64,000 bases of DNA from NCBI GenBank assembly GCA_025060195.1, contig JANXCQ010000023.1, positions 1 through 64,000 of the forward strand, given 5' to 3'. Below the pieces are notes generated by a model. It was not told the origin of the DNA. It did not search any database and was given only the letters and a program-made list of their open reading frames with translations. Numbering within the stretch: position 1 is the first letter of the stretch; each line of letters opens with the position of its first letter. The translations under genes and the position numbers were made by a program. The DNA comes from Gemmatales bacterium (GTDB lineage Bacteria; Planctomycetota; Planctomycetia; Gemmatales; HRBIN36). Positions 57,258 through 64,000 of this stretch are shown piece by piece.

Positions 57258-57450
57258 CAGCCGAGGGTCACTGCGTTAGCCAGTGCTGCTCTGCGAACTA
57301 CGCTTCGCGCCCACTCACCCTCTACTAATTGTACGTATCCCGCTGTTGAAGCGTTGTGGCGCATCAACTGTCGTCGGAAAAGGTCGCATCCCGAATCACG
57401 TACTTGCGTGCCTCGCTGAAAAAGAGTGATCTTGCCCTGGGGCATTGTGC

Positions 57451-57478
57451 TTGTGGAAGCGCGTTAGGTTCCTATAAT
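57451..57478 (+). promoter_or_regulatory. Likely sigma70-type promoter of metK
   Basis: TTGTGG at 57451-57456 and a perfect TATAAT at 57473-57478 are separated by 16 bases. Transcription would begin near 57485, giving metK a leader of about 180 bases. Confidence 0.4.
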
Positions 57479-57605
57479 GCTCAATTGGCATGTGGCCAAA
57501 CCATCCGGAAGTTACGTGTCTCGGTGGGAATGGCCAAACGCAGCCTTGGGGCTTACCAGAGCCGCGAAGCCGACTTCTGATGCAAAAGCCTGCCCTATGT
57601 GGGAT

Positions 57606-57661
57606 GAGCGCAACATGCTCGCTTAGCTCGGGCTAAACCGGTGCTCCGCGGCGCGGAGGAG
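57606..57661 (+). promoter_or_regulatory. Three hairpins in the metK leader, the last covering part of the Shine-Dalgarno sequence
   Basis: GAGC/GCTC (57606-57620), TTAGC/GCTAA (57623-57636) and CTCCGC/GCGGAG (57644-57658) form consecutive stems. The last arm contains GGAG of the GGAGGAG ribosome-binding site (57655-57661), eight bases before the GTG start. It does not match any SAM riboswitch class I know, but the position suggests translational control of metK. Confidence 0.4.
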
Positions 57662-57668
57662 TTGAGCT

Positions 57669-58889
57669 GTGGCCGGGGGGAACTATCTTTTTACCAGCGA
57701 ATCGGTAAGCATGGGCCACCCGGACAAGGTGGCCGACCAGATTAGCGACACGATCCTGGACTTTTGCCTCCAACATGATCCCTACAGTCGCGTCGCCTGC
57801 GAGGTGCTAGTCACTACTGACTTAGTAGTGGTAGCGGGTGAGATTACTACCAAGGCCCCGTTGACCCGTGCGCTGGTGGATCGCTTAGTTCGGGATACGA
57901 TTCGGGAAATTGGCTACACAGATCCGAGCATAGGTTTTTCCTGCGATACAGTTCAGGTAGATATTTGTCTGCATCGGCAATCGCCAGATATTGCTATGGG
58001 CGTGGATACAGGCGGGGCCGGGGATCAGGGCATGATGTTTGGCCATGCCTGCCGCGAAACCAAGACGCTCATGCCCCTACCGATTTATCTGGCCCATCGC
58101 TTAGTCGAGAAACAAGCGCAGCTTCGGCGGAGCGGTGAGTTACCTTTTTTGCGTCCTGACGCTAAGAGCCAGGTCACAGTCGAGTATCGCGTCGATGGTA
58201 CGCCGGCGCGAATTCATACGGTCGTGCTATCCACCCAGCACGACGAAAGTGTAGTGGAGATGCGCGACGGAAAGCGTCTGTTTTCCGAAAAGGCTAAGCG
58301 CTTGATTATCGAGCGGCTCATTCTGCCGACCTTACGAGCCGAGCGTCCTGATTTGGTGGACGATGACATCATTTTCCATATCAATCCGACGGGTTGCTTT
58401 TTAGAAGGTGGTCCAGCAGCGGATACAGGACTGACAGGACGCAAAATTATCGTGGATACTTACGGTGGTCGAGGTCGGCACGGAGGAGGAGCTTTTAGTG
58501 GCAAGGACCCCACGAAAGTGGACCGCTCAGCGGCATACATGGCCCGACACATAGCCAAGAACATCGTGGCCGCGGGTTTGGCTGATCAATGCGAAGTTCA
58601 ACTCTCGTACGCGATCGGGCGGGCCGAGCCATTGAGTATTTGGGTAACCACGTTTGGTACCGCGCGAAAGGGCGTAACTGACGAGCAACTAATAGACCTG
58701 ATTCGCGAACATTTCCCCTTGACGCCGCGCGGCATTATCGAGGCCTTACAATTGCGTCGGCCCATTTATCGTCAAACTGCGGTGCACGGCCATTTTGGGC
58801 GTGAATTACCCGATTTTACATGGGAACGCACGGATAAGGCAGCGGCGCTGGCACGCGCAGTGGGGATAAATATTGCCGCGGTAGCCTAA
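57669..58889 (+). CDS. metK: S-adenosylmethionine synthetase MetK
   Basis: MetK makes S-adenosylmethionine from ATP and methionine. The 406-residue protein has [36 protein letters not shown] and the P-loop [15 protein letters not shown], with normal length. The start is a GTG with GGAGGAG upstream; part of this site can fold into a hairpin. It is divergent from secA. No known SAM riboswitch was recognised in the leader. Confidence 0.95.
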   Translation: MAGGNYLFTSESVSMGHPDKVADQISDTILDFCLQHDPYSRVACEVLVTTDLVVVAGEITTKAPLTRALVDRLVRDTIREIGYTDPSIGFSCDTVQVDICLHRQSPDIAMGVDTGGAGDQGMMFGHACRETKTLMPLPIYLAHRLVEKQAQLRRSGELPFLRPDAKSQVTVEYRVDGTPARIHTVVLSTQHDESVVEMRDGKRLFSEKAKRLIIERLILPTLRAERPDLVDDDIIFHINPTGCFLEGGPAADTGLTGRKIIVDTYGGRGRHGGGAFSGKDPTKVDRSAAYMARHIAKNIVAAGLADQCEVQLSYAIGRAEPLSIWVTTFGTARKGVTDEQLIDLIREHFPLTPRGIIEALQLRRPIYRQTAVHGHFGRELPDFTWERTDKAAALARAVGINIAAVA

Positions 58890-59037
58890 GATCATGTCCT
58901 GCGAAGTTGGTGCCTTGCTTCATCCCTGTTCGACGACGCCCTGGGTGCAGGTCTAGTGTGCCTCTCGAACGGCTAAGAACTGTCATGCTCTAGTAGGCGT
59001 AAGCGGCACCGATGGGGTCGGACAACCAGGAGGGAGC

Positions 59038-62000
59038 ATGCTGGGACAACGCAGCTTTCTTCTCGCCGTGGGACTAGGTGTGTGCTGTTATGGCGTGATC
59101 GTGGTTTGGTATGCAGCCCAGGCCACAGAAATCGGCTTGCAAGCAGCGTTTGGCACCCGCATTCACAAGATCAACTACAGTTACCTGCGGGACGAGGTCA
59201 ATCCCCCGCCCGAAGTGGGCGATCAGATCCTCTCGGTCGGGCCGTATCGCATCGAGACTTTCTCTGATTTTATCCGCGCCTTGGCGGACATCCGCAACGA
59301 GCGCGAGTTCCCGCGCTTGGTCGTATCGCCCGACAAGCTGACCCACGAGGCCCTGGAAATCCTGCCCCAGAAGGATAGCCACATTCTCGTTTACGGAGAT
59401 GAGGAATGGGTGCGGGTGCAATATCGCAAGGCAGACGGTCGCGTTGCGGCTATTTGGTGCGTGGTTGGCACCACTGCCCCGGAGGAGTTTACTCATTCGT
59501 TGCTCTGGTTCGTGGTCAAGTTAGGACTCTTTGGCTTAGTAGCGCTGGTGATGTGGCGAAGGCCGCACGATGATGCCGTGCGTCGGTTTTACATATTGTG
59601 CGTGGTGACCATTGGCGCGTTCATGGGAGGCTATCACTGGTATCGCATTGCCAGCAGCCCACCGCTGGTCATTGTGTTTATGATTTGTGCCGCGTTGTTA
59701 CCTGTGGTCAGCCTCCATTTTTACCTCACTTTCCCCAGGCCGAAGGCGTGGCTGCAGCGTTGGCCCCGAACTATCCTCGGCGTGCTTTACGGCGTGCCGT
59801 TAGCGCTGCTGGCAGCCAAACTGTCGACTTATTTGTGGCTAGTTTATACCTATCGCTTCGGCACCATGTCCGATAAAGTGGCGCGTGTGCAGACTATCTT
59901 GGGCTGGCTTATGACCGAGATCTATGCCAGCGTGTTCGTCTCAGCGAGTTTGTTTCTCGGATGCGTGGCCAGTTTGGCACATAGTTTTTGGAGCAGCCAG
60001 CCTAATAGTCGTGAACGTAAGCAACTGCAGTGGATCCTAGCGGGAGCGATAGTGGCCCTCATCCTGGTTGCTTACACCGTGGCCCTAGCCATTACCAACG
60101 CAGAACAGTTTAGCCTCGGTGGCGCCACCTGGCCGATGTTTCTGGCGTCGTTATGTTTCACCTTGGCCTACGGCATCAGTATTTCCCGCTATGGTATGAT
60201 GGAAGTCGGGCAAGTCCTCCACTGGGGCTTAGCCCGGTTATTGCTCGGCGCGTTGGCAGGTTTGGTTTATACGGGACTAGTGTTCGTAGTAACGCTCATG
60301 ATCGGCACGCGAGGCGACAGCCATTCGCCATTTCGCCAAGCCGTGCTCGTGAGCTTGACGGCTTGGTTATTGCTCACGGTCATGGATTGGGTGCGTTGGC
60401 GTTTGCGTCAGGCAATCAATCTTCGGCTCTACCGCGAGAAATCGCAGCTCGACCGCACGCTGCAACGGCTCAGCCAGGCGGTGGCGCAACTGGTGGATGT
60501 GCCCACGTTGTGTCGTCAGTTGCTCCAAGTTCTAGTGGAAGGTTTGGACGCGCGTCGCGCCGCCTTATACTTGCGCGACGGCCACGCTGGCGAGTTGCGG
60601 ATGACGGTCAAGCAGGGGGATTGGCAGCCCCCTGAAACTATTTCCGCAGATGCCCCGGTAGTCCAAGCCGTTCAACAGGAGTGCCCGTTGTACGTCCCGT
60701 GGGGACCTTTCCGCGTCTTGAGTGGGGCACAACGGCAATTGGAACAATGGCAGGCCCATCTGGCTTTGCCTTTACTGTATGAGGGTACAGTACAGGCGGT
60801 TGTTCTGGTTGGGTATGCGGAACCTTATTATGACCCCGAACATGGGCATTTGTTGCGGGCTTTCGCGCAAATGGCCGCCTTGGCCCTGCACAGTGCCCAG
60901 ACCCATGAACGGATCGAACGGCTGAACCGTGACTTGCAACTCAAGGTCGAGAAAATTTCGGAACAGCAAAGGCGAATCCACGCGCTCCAAAACCAGTTAC
61001 TGCGTCAGGGGGAAGTGCCTGCCTCAGCGCCTCCACCGTCGCTGCCTGGGGAACGCGAAGGGATAGCGCTCACCCCCACTCGCGCCGCCAATTCCTCCGC
61101 CGATTCGGAAAATCATCCCATACTGGTGGGATCAAGTCCACGTATCCAGGAACTGAACGCACTGATCCGCAAAGTGGCTGCCAGTTCAGCTGCTGTGTTA
61201 ATCCGTGGCGAAAGTGGCACTGGCAAAGAATTAGTCGCACGGGCCATTCATCAACTGAGTCCTCGTCGCGACAAACCATTCATTAAGGTGCATTGCGCCG
61301 CGCTGGCGCCGACGCTGTTGGAAAGCGAACTATTCGGCCATGTCAAGGGGGCCTTTACCGGAGCCCATCGCGACAAGGTGGGACGGTTTGAACTCGCTCA
61401 TGGGGGAACTCTCTTCCTGGATGAAATCGGGGACATCTCTCCCGAGGTCCAAACCAAGTTGCTGCGGGTTCTGCAAGAAATGACCTTTGAGCGAGTCGGT
61501 TCCTGCGAGCCGATCTGCGTAGATGTCCGTATTGTCGCCGCCACTCACCAAGACCTGGAACGCCTGATGCGCGAGGGTCGGTTTCGAGAAGACCTGTTTT
61601 ACCGATTGAATGTGGTTACCATCCGCACTCCGGCTCTACGCGAACACCGTGAGGACATTTACGAGTTAGCATTGCATTTCTTACGGATCTATAACGCGAA
61701 GTGCCATAAGAGCATTACGCACATTGAAGACGAAGTGCTGGAAATCTTCAAAGCGTATGATTGGCCTGGCAACGTTCGCGAATTAGAGCACGTTATCGAG
61801 CGTGCCGTGATTTTGGCGGAAGGCACATCCCTTACGGTGCGCGACCTACCTGCCGAACTGGTCTTCGCAGCGGAAAACGCGTTGATGACCGCTAGTTCCT
61901 CTAATTCGATTGATCCGAGACTACGTCCCATGGCTGAGGATAGACCGTCATGGCGGAGTCATCCTACCTTACCCCAGCCCGAATGGCAGACCTTGCAAGC

Positions 62001-62163
62001 GATCCAAGAACGCGAACGTTTGTTACGCGCTTTACATCTTTGCGGCGGCAACAAATCGCGCGCCGCTCGGTTGCTGCGGATGCCCCGAAGTACTTTTTTG
62101 AGCAAACTAGAGAAATATGGTCTGCTCCATAGCGACCGCCGCGCTGCGGACTCTGCAGGCTAG
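59038..62163 (+). CDS. Membrane-integral sigma54-dependent transcription activator with PDZ-like and GAF domains
   Basis: The 1041-residue protein begins with one membrane helix (8-27), a PDZ-like domain (PEVGDQILSVGPYRIETFSDFIRA, about 55-110), then about nine further helices between 155 and 450. A GAF domain spans about 477-620. The AAA+ domain follows, with Walker A GESGTGKE near 724, GAFTGA near 770, LFLDEIGD near 791 and FREDLFYRLNV near 850. A Fis-type helix-turn-helix ends the protein (NKSRAARLLRMPRSTFLSKL). GAFTGA marks direct contact with sigma54. AGGAGGG precedes the ATG. The signal and target genes are unknown. Confidence 0.85.
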   Translation: MLGQRSFLLAVGLGVCCYGVIVVWYAAQATEIGLQAAFGTRIHKINYSYLRDEVNPPPEVGDQILSVGPYRIETFSDFIRALADIRNEREFPRLVVSPDKLTHEALEILPQKDSHILVYGDEEWVRVQYRKADGRVAAIWCVVGTTAPEEFTHSLLWFVVKLGLFGLVALVMWRRPHDDAVRRFYILCVVTIGAFMGGYHWYRIASSPPLVIVFMICAALLPVVSLHFYLTFPRPKAWLQRWPRTILGVLYGVPLALLAAKLSTYLWLVYTYRFGTMSDKVARVQTILGWLMTEIYASVFVSASLFLGCVASLAHSFWSSQPNSRERKQLQWILAGAIVALILVAYTVALAITNAEQFSLGGATWPMFLASLCFTLAYGISISRYGMMEVGQVLHWGLARLLLGALAGLVYTGLVFVVTLMIGTRGDSHSPFRQAVLVSLTAWLLLTVMDWVRWRLRQAINLRLYREKSQLDRTLQRLSQAVAQLVDVPTLCRQLLQVLVEGLDARRAALYLRDGHAGELRMTVKQGDWQPPETISADAPVVQAVQQECPLYVPWGPFRVLSGAQRQLEQWQAHLALPLLYEGTVQAVVLVGYAEPYYDPEHGHLLRAFAQMAALALHSAQTHERIERLNRDLQLKVEKISEQQRRIHALQNQLLRQGEVPASAPPPSLPGEREGIALTPTRAANSSADSENHPILVGSSPRIQELNALIRKVAASSAAVLIRGESGTGKELVARAIHQLSPRRDKPFIKVHCAALAPTLLESELFGHVKGAFTGAHRDKVGRFELAHGGTLFLDEIGDISPEVQTKLLRVLQEMTFERVGSCEPICVDVRIVAATHQDLERLMREGRFREDLFYRLNVVTIRTPALREHREDIYELALHFLRIYNAKCHKSITHIEDEVLEIFKAYDWPGNVRELEHVIERAVILAEGTSLTVRDLPAELVFAAENALMTASSSNSIDPRLRPMAEDRPSWRSHPTLPQPEWQTLQAIQERERLLRALHLCGGNKSRAARLLRMPRSTFLSKLEKYGLLHSDRRAADSAG

Positions 62164-62582
62164 ATTTCTTTGTAGCATGATAATTTGTTGACCGACGTCG
62201 GAATGTAAACCGACACCGGCGAGCCAGACTTCTTTTCCACCCAAGATTTCGACGGGACGTTATTCCAATCGTTGAATGCGATTAGTTTGCCAACGATACT
62301 AGGGTGCGCCAAAGTCTCAACGCGCGATGTTGAACACTGCGAACGATATGTTGGCAATCAACAGCTGAACATTAGAGGATGTAAAGCACTAGTAAAATAA
62401 GGCGATTCCGGTTAGGATGTTGCCAACCGACGTGTCGTCCGAAGGTTGGGCATCACCACGTGAGGGCGGCCTGGCCTCGGAGCATCGCAGCTTCGGCTTC
62501 TGATTATATGGAAAGGTGCTTGCCATCATGAATTCACGCAGACAAATCAGGTAAACAGAACTAACAAACTGAGCCACGGGCC
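62164..62582. other. Gap before lgt with a stem-loop
   Basis: About 420 bases without a gene. At 62421-62452, TGCCAACC pairs with GGTTGGGCA (one bulge) and encloses a small GACG/CGTC hairpin; it might end the sigma54 activator transcript, though no T-run follows. A CCGACGTCGG palindrome lies near 62193. Confidence 0.35.
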
Positions 62583-63761
62583 ATGCGACCAGTACTACTA
62601 CGCATTCCAACGCCATGGGGAGATGTGCCGATTTTCTCGTTCGGTATCATGTTAGTGTTAGCTTTTTTGATTGGGACGTGGTTAGCAGCCCGACGGGCGC
62701 GCCGCGAAGGCGTTCCTCCTGAAGCCATGTGGGATATCGCCATCTATGTGTTTTTCGGCGGCGTCGTCGGCGCGCGTATCTTGCATATGATCCTGTTTCC
62801 GCAACCAGGAAATCTCTGGCAGCAGATGGTGCGCTTCGTCAAAATTTGGGAGGGCGGGCTCGTGTTTTACGGCTCGCTCATCGGCGGGGGCATCGGTTTC
62901 ATCCTGGCACACATGGCAATCATGCGCCGCTTGGGCATTAGGACATGGCAAGTTGCAGACTTGATCACGCCGTCCCTTGCGCTAGGCATCTGCTTCGGCC
63001 GCATAGGCTGTTTCCTAAACGGTTGCTGCTTCGGTAATGTGGCCGACCCTTCTGTCCCTGCCTGGCTCACCGTGCGCTTCCCGCCTTTGAGCATGCCCCA
63101 CCGCGCTTTGGCAGAACGCGGTTATCAAACGTTGTTCGGGTTCGCACTCGCTTCGCCGCAAGACACGCAGCGCGACGCGCGGACCGTAGTCTTAGTCGAA
63201 CCCGACAGCCCGGCAGCTAAGGCTGGTTTACAAGCCGGCGACGTCATCCTTGAGGTAAACGGCCAACCAATCGACAACGGCGATGTTCTGCGCCAACATC
63301 TCAACCAGTTGCGACTTCAGGCCTCGGGGCCCCACGCTGCGATTCCCGATTTACACCTGGCATTGACCGTAATGCGGCAAGGTTCCGTCTTACGCCCCGA
63401 TTCCACGGACGGGGTCGCTCCGTTTCGTCCCCCCTGGAGCTTGCCATTGTACCCCACGCAACTCATCAGTGCACTGGACGGGTTGGTCTTATACGGGCTG
63501 TTGACCTTGTACTATCCCTTGCGGCGGCGCTACGGGGAAATTTTCGCCGCGTTCTTGGCAACCTACGCCGTGAGCCGATTTTTCATTGAACAGATCCGCA
63601 GCGACACACCACGTCTCTGGGCGGGAATGACCTTCTCGCAATTGGTCAGTGTCGCCATACTCATCACCGCAGTGCTGTTTTGGTTAGCCTTGTATCGTTG
63701 GGGTGAAAAACCAGCACAGGAGCTATGCTCCTGTCAACCTGTCTCCACGTCAGTTCCCTGA
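62583..63761 (+). CDS. lgt: Prolipoprotein diacylglyceryl transferase Lgt with inserted PDZ domain
   Basis: Lgt transfers diacylglycerol to the lipobox Cys in the inner membrane. The 392-residue protein keeps the multi-helix layout, LVFYGSLIGGG near 96, the GRIGCFLNGCC signature near 139 with Arg and Asn, and the C-terminal YPTQLISALDG and FFIEQIRSD. Between about 195 and 285, where E. coli Lgt (about 290 residues) has a short loop, a PDZ domain is inserted (VLVEPDSPAAKAGLQAGDVILEVNGQPI). The His of the HGG motif is Tyr here (YGS). The first ATG was chosen; no strong Shine-Dalgarno sequence precedes it. The LRR lipoprotein in this window is one possible substrate. Confidence 0.88.
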   Translation: MRPVLLRIPTPWGDVPIFSFGIMLVLAFLIGTWLAARRARREGVPPEAMWDIAIYVFFGGVVGARILHMILFPQPGNLWQQMVRFVKIWEGGLVFYGSLIGGGIGFILAHMAIMRRLGIRTWQVADLITPSLALGICFGRIGCFLNGCCFGNVADPSVPAWLTVRFPPLSMPHRALAERGYQTLFGFALASPQDTQRDARTVVLVEPDSPAAKAGLQAGDVILEVNGQPIDNGDVLRQHLNQLRLQASGPHAAIPDLHLALTVMRQGSVLRPDSTDGVAPFRPPWSLPLYPTQLISALDGLVLYGLLTLYYPLRRRYGEIFAAFLATYAVSRFFIEQIRSDTPRLWAGMTFSQLVSVAILITAVLFWLALYRWGEKPAQELCSCQPVSTSVP

Positions 63762-63797
63762 AAAACTGGCCGAGGAGCACAAGCAGAGACGCGTGAG

Positions 63798-64000
63798 TTA
63801 CCAAGGGACCGGCTGGCGTTGCGCGAGCAGATACTGTAGTACGGCCTCGGCGGAAGCATCGAGCATTTCCAGACGATACACGTCCCAGTGTTGCTCTACC
63901 ACAAACCGTTGGAAGGCGGTGAAGAACTCGTGTGGCTGACGCACCCGCATCTGAATTGCCTGGGGCCCCGCCAATTCGACGCCTAGCACCATGGGCCACT
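63798..64000 (-). CDS. 3' end of a gene running past the right edge
   Basis: About 67 C-terminal residues are visible (ending LEMLDASAEAVLQYLLAQRQPVPW). The frame stays open to the edge. An internal ATG at 63992 has no Shine-Dalgarno sequence, so the real start is outside. The alternation of a beta segment and a final helix resembles the C-terminal domain of ABC transporter ATP-binding subunits, but this is weak. It converges on lgt with 36 bases between. Confidence 0.5.
   Translation of the reverse strand, partial: WPMVLGVELAGPQAIQMRVRQPHEFFTAFQRFVVEQHWDVYRLEMLDASAEAVLQYLLAQRQPVPW

Larger units (their letters stand above)
57130..57668. other. Gap between divergent secA and metK
   Basis: About 540 bases hold no gene but several regulatory candidates: a perfect stem-loop (AAAACTGG 57235-57242, CCAGTTTT 57250-57257), a likely promoter at 57451-57478 and a run of three hairpins ahead of metK. 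These are described separately. Confidence 0.45.

Noticed and set aside
57479-57668. Known SAM riboswitch before metK
   Set aside because: The conserved cores of SAM-I, SAM-II, SAM-III and the SAM/SAH class are not present; only generic hairpins were seen.

Overview
The window looks like chromosomal DNA from a planctomycete, most probably a member or relative of the Gemmataceae; the assignment is by pattern recognition and was not searched. The pointers are: an ECF sigma factor with a long Lys/Pro-rich membrane-anchored tail (20926-22401); a secreted metalloprotease whose N-terminus carries the planctomycete-type LEELESR motif (18304-19881); an AroD-AroE fusion; an unusually long SecA; a prolipoprotein diacylglyceryl transferase with an inserted PDZ domain; and a 53-residue MSIVRVGLSE-type small protein. 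A Kdo transferase (waaA) implies a lipopolysaccharide-type outer membrane. No rRNA, tRNA, CRISPR array, phage or intact insertion sequence was seen.

Layout. 1-8.7 kb: a secreted protein cut by the left edge, a zinc-ribbon/trypsin-like membrane protease, an empty 2.5 kb stretch, then conserved hypotheticals, an LRR lipoprotein and a secreted zinc peptidase whose leader holds a long inverted repeat. 8.7-17.7 kb: housekeeping metabolism: divergent queF/queC, a copper P-type ATPase overlapping tail to tail with an enolase-superfamily enzyme, cysS-ispF, and aroDE. 18-23 kb: the LEELESR metalloprotease and an ECF sigma factor followed by a small secreted Lys-rich protein. 23.5-28.9 kb: RluA-type pseudouridine synthase, purine nucleoside phosphorylase, cytidylate-kinase-like protein, an ABC-2-like membrane protein, the small MSIVRVGLSE protein, and a coiled-coil membrane protein overlapping pdxJ. 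29-34.9 kb: a very large beta-propeller/DUF3604 exoprotein with an overlapping partner, and a B12-binding-type radical SAM protein. 34.9-39.2 kb: gene-poor, containing only parB and a well-conserved parS site about 0.5 kb upstream of it; no parA is present.

39.2-47.3 kb holds the most unusual gene set: three consecutive large genes encoding an apparent PilM-PilN fusion and two giant single-pass membrane proteins with Gly/Pro-rich tails, plausibly an enlarged type IV pilus or type II secretion inner-membrane platform. 47.3-58.9 kb runs through an ArsM-like methyltransferase, a GlcE-like FAD oxidase subunit, clpS, a ClpP-like protease that seems to lack its catalytic Asp, a Cys-rich secreted protein, waaA, secA and metK. 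59-64 kb carries a membrane-integral sigma54 activator, the PDZ-containing Lgt and the 3' end of a gene cut by the right edge.

Several non-coding stretches carry strong inverted repeats, notably 51871-51930 and 7708-7779, and the metK leader partly folds its own Shine-Dalgarno sequence. Starts were chosen from visible Shine-Dalgarno sequences and family N-termini, so several differ from the longest possible frame.
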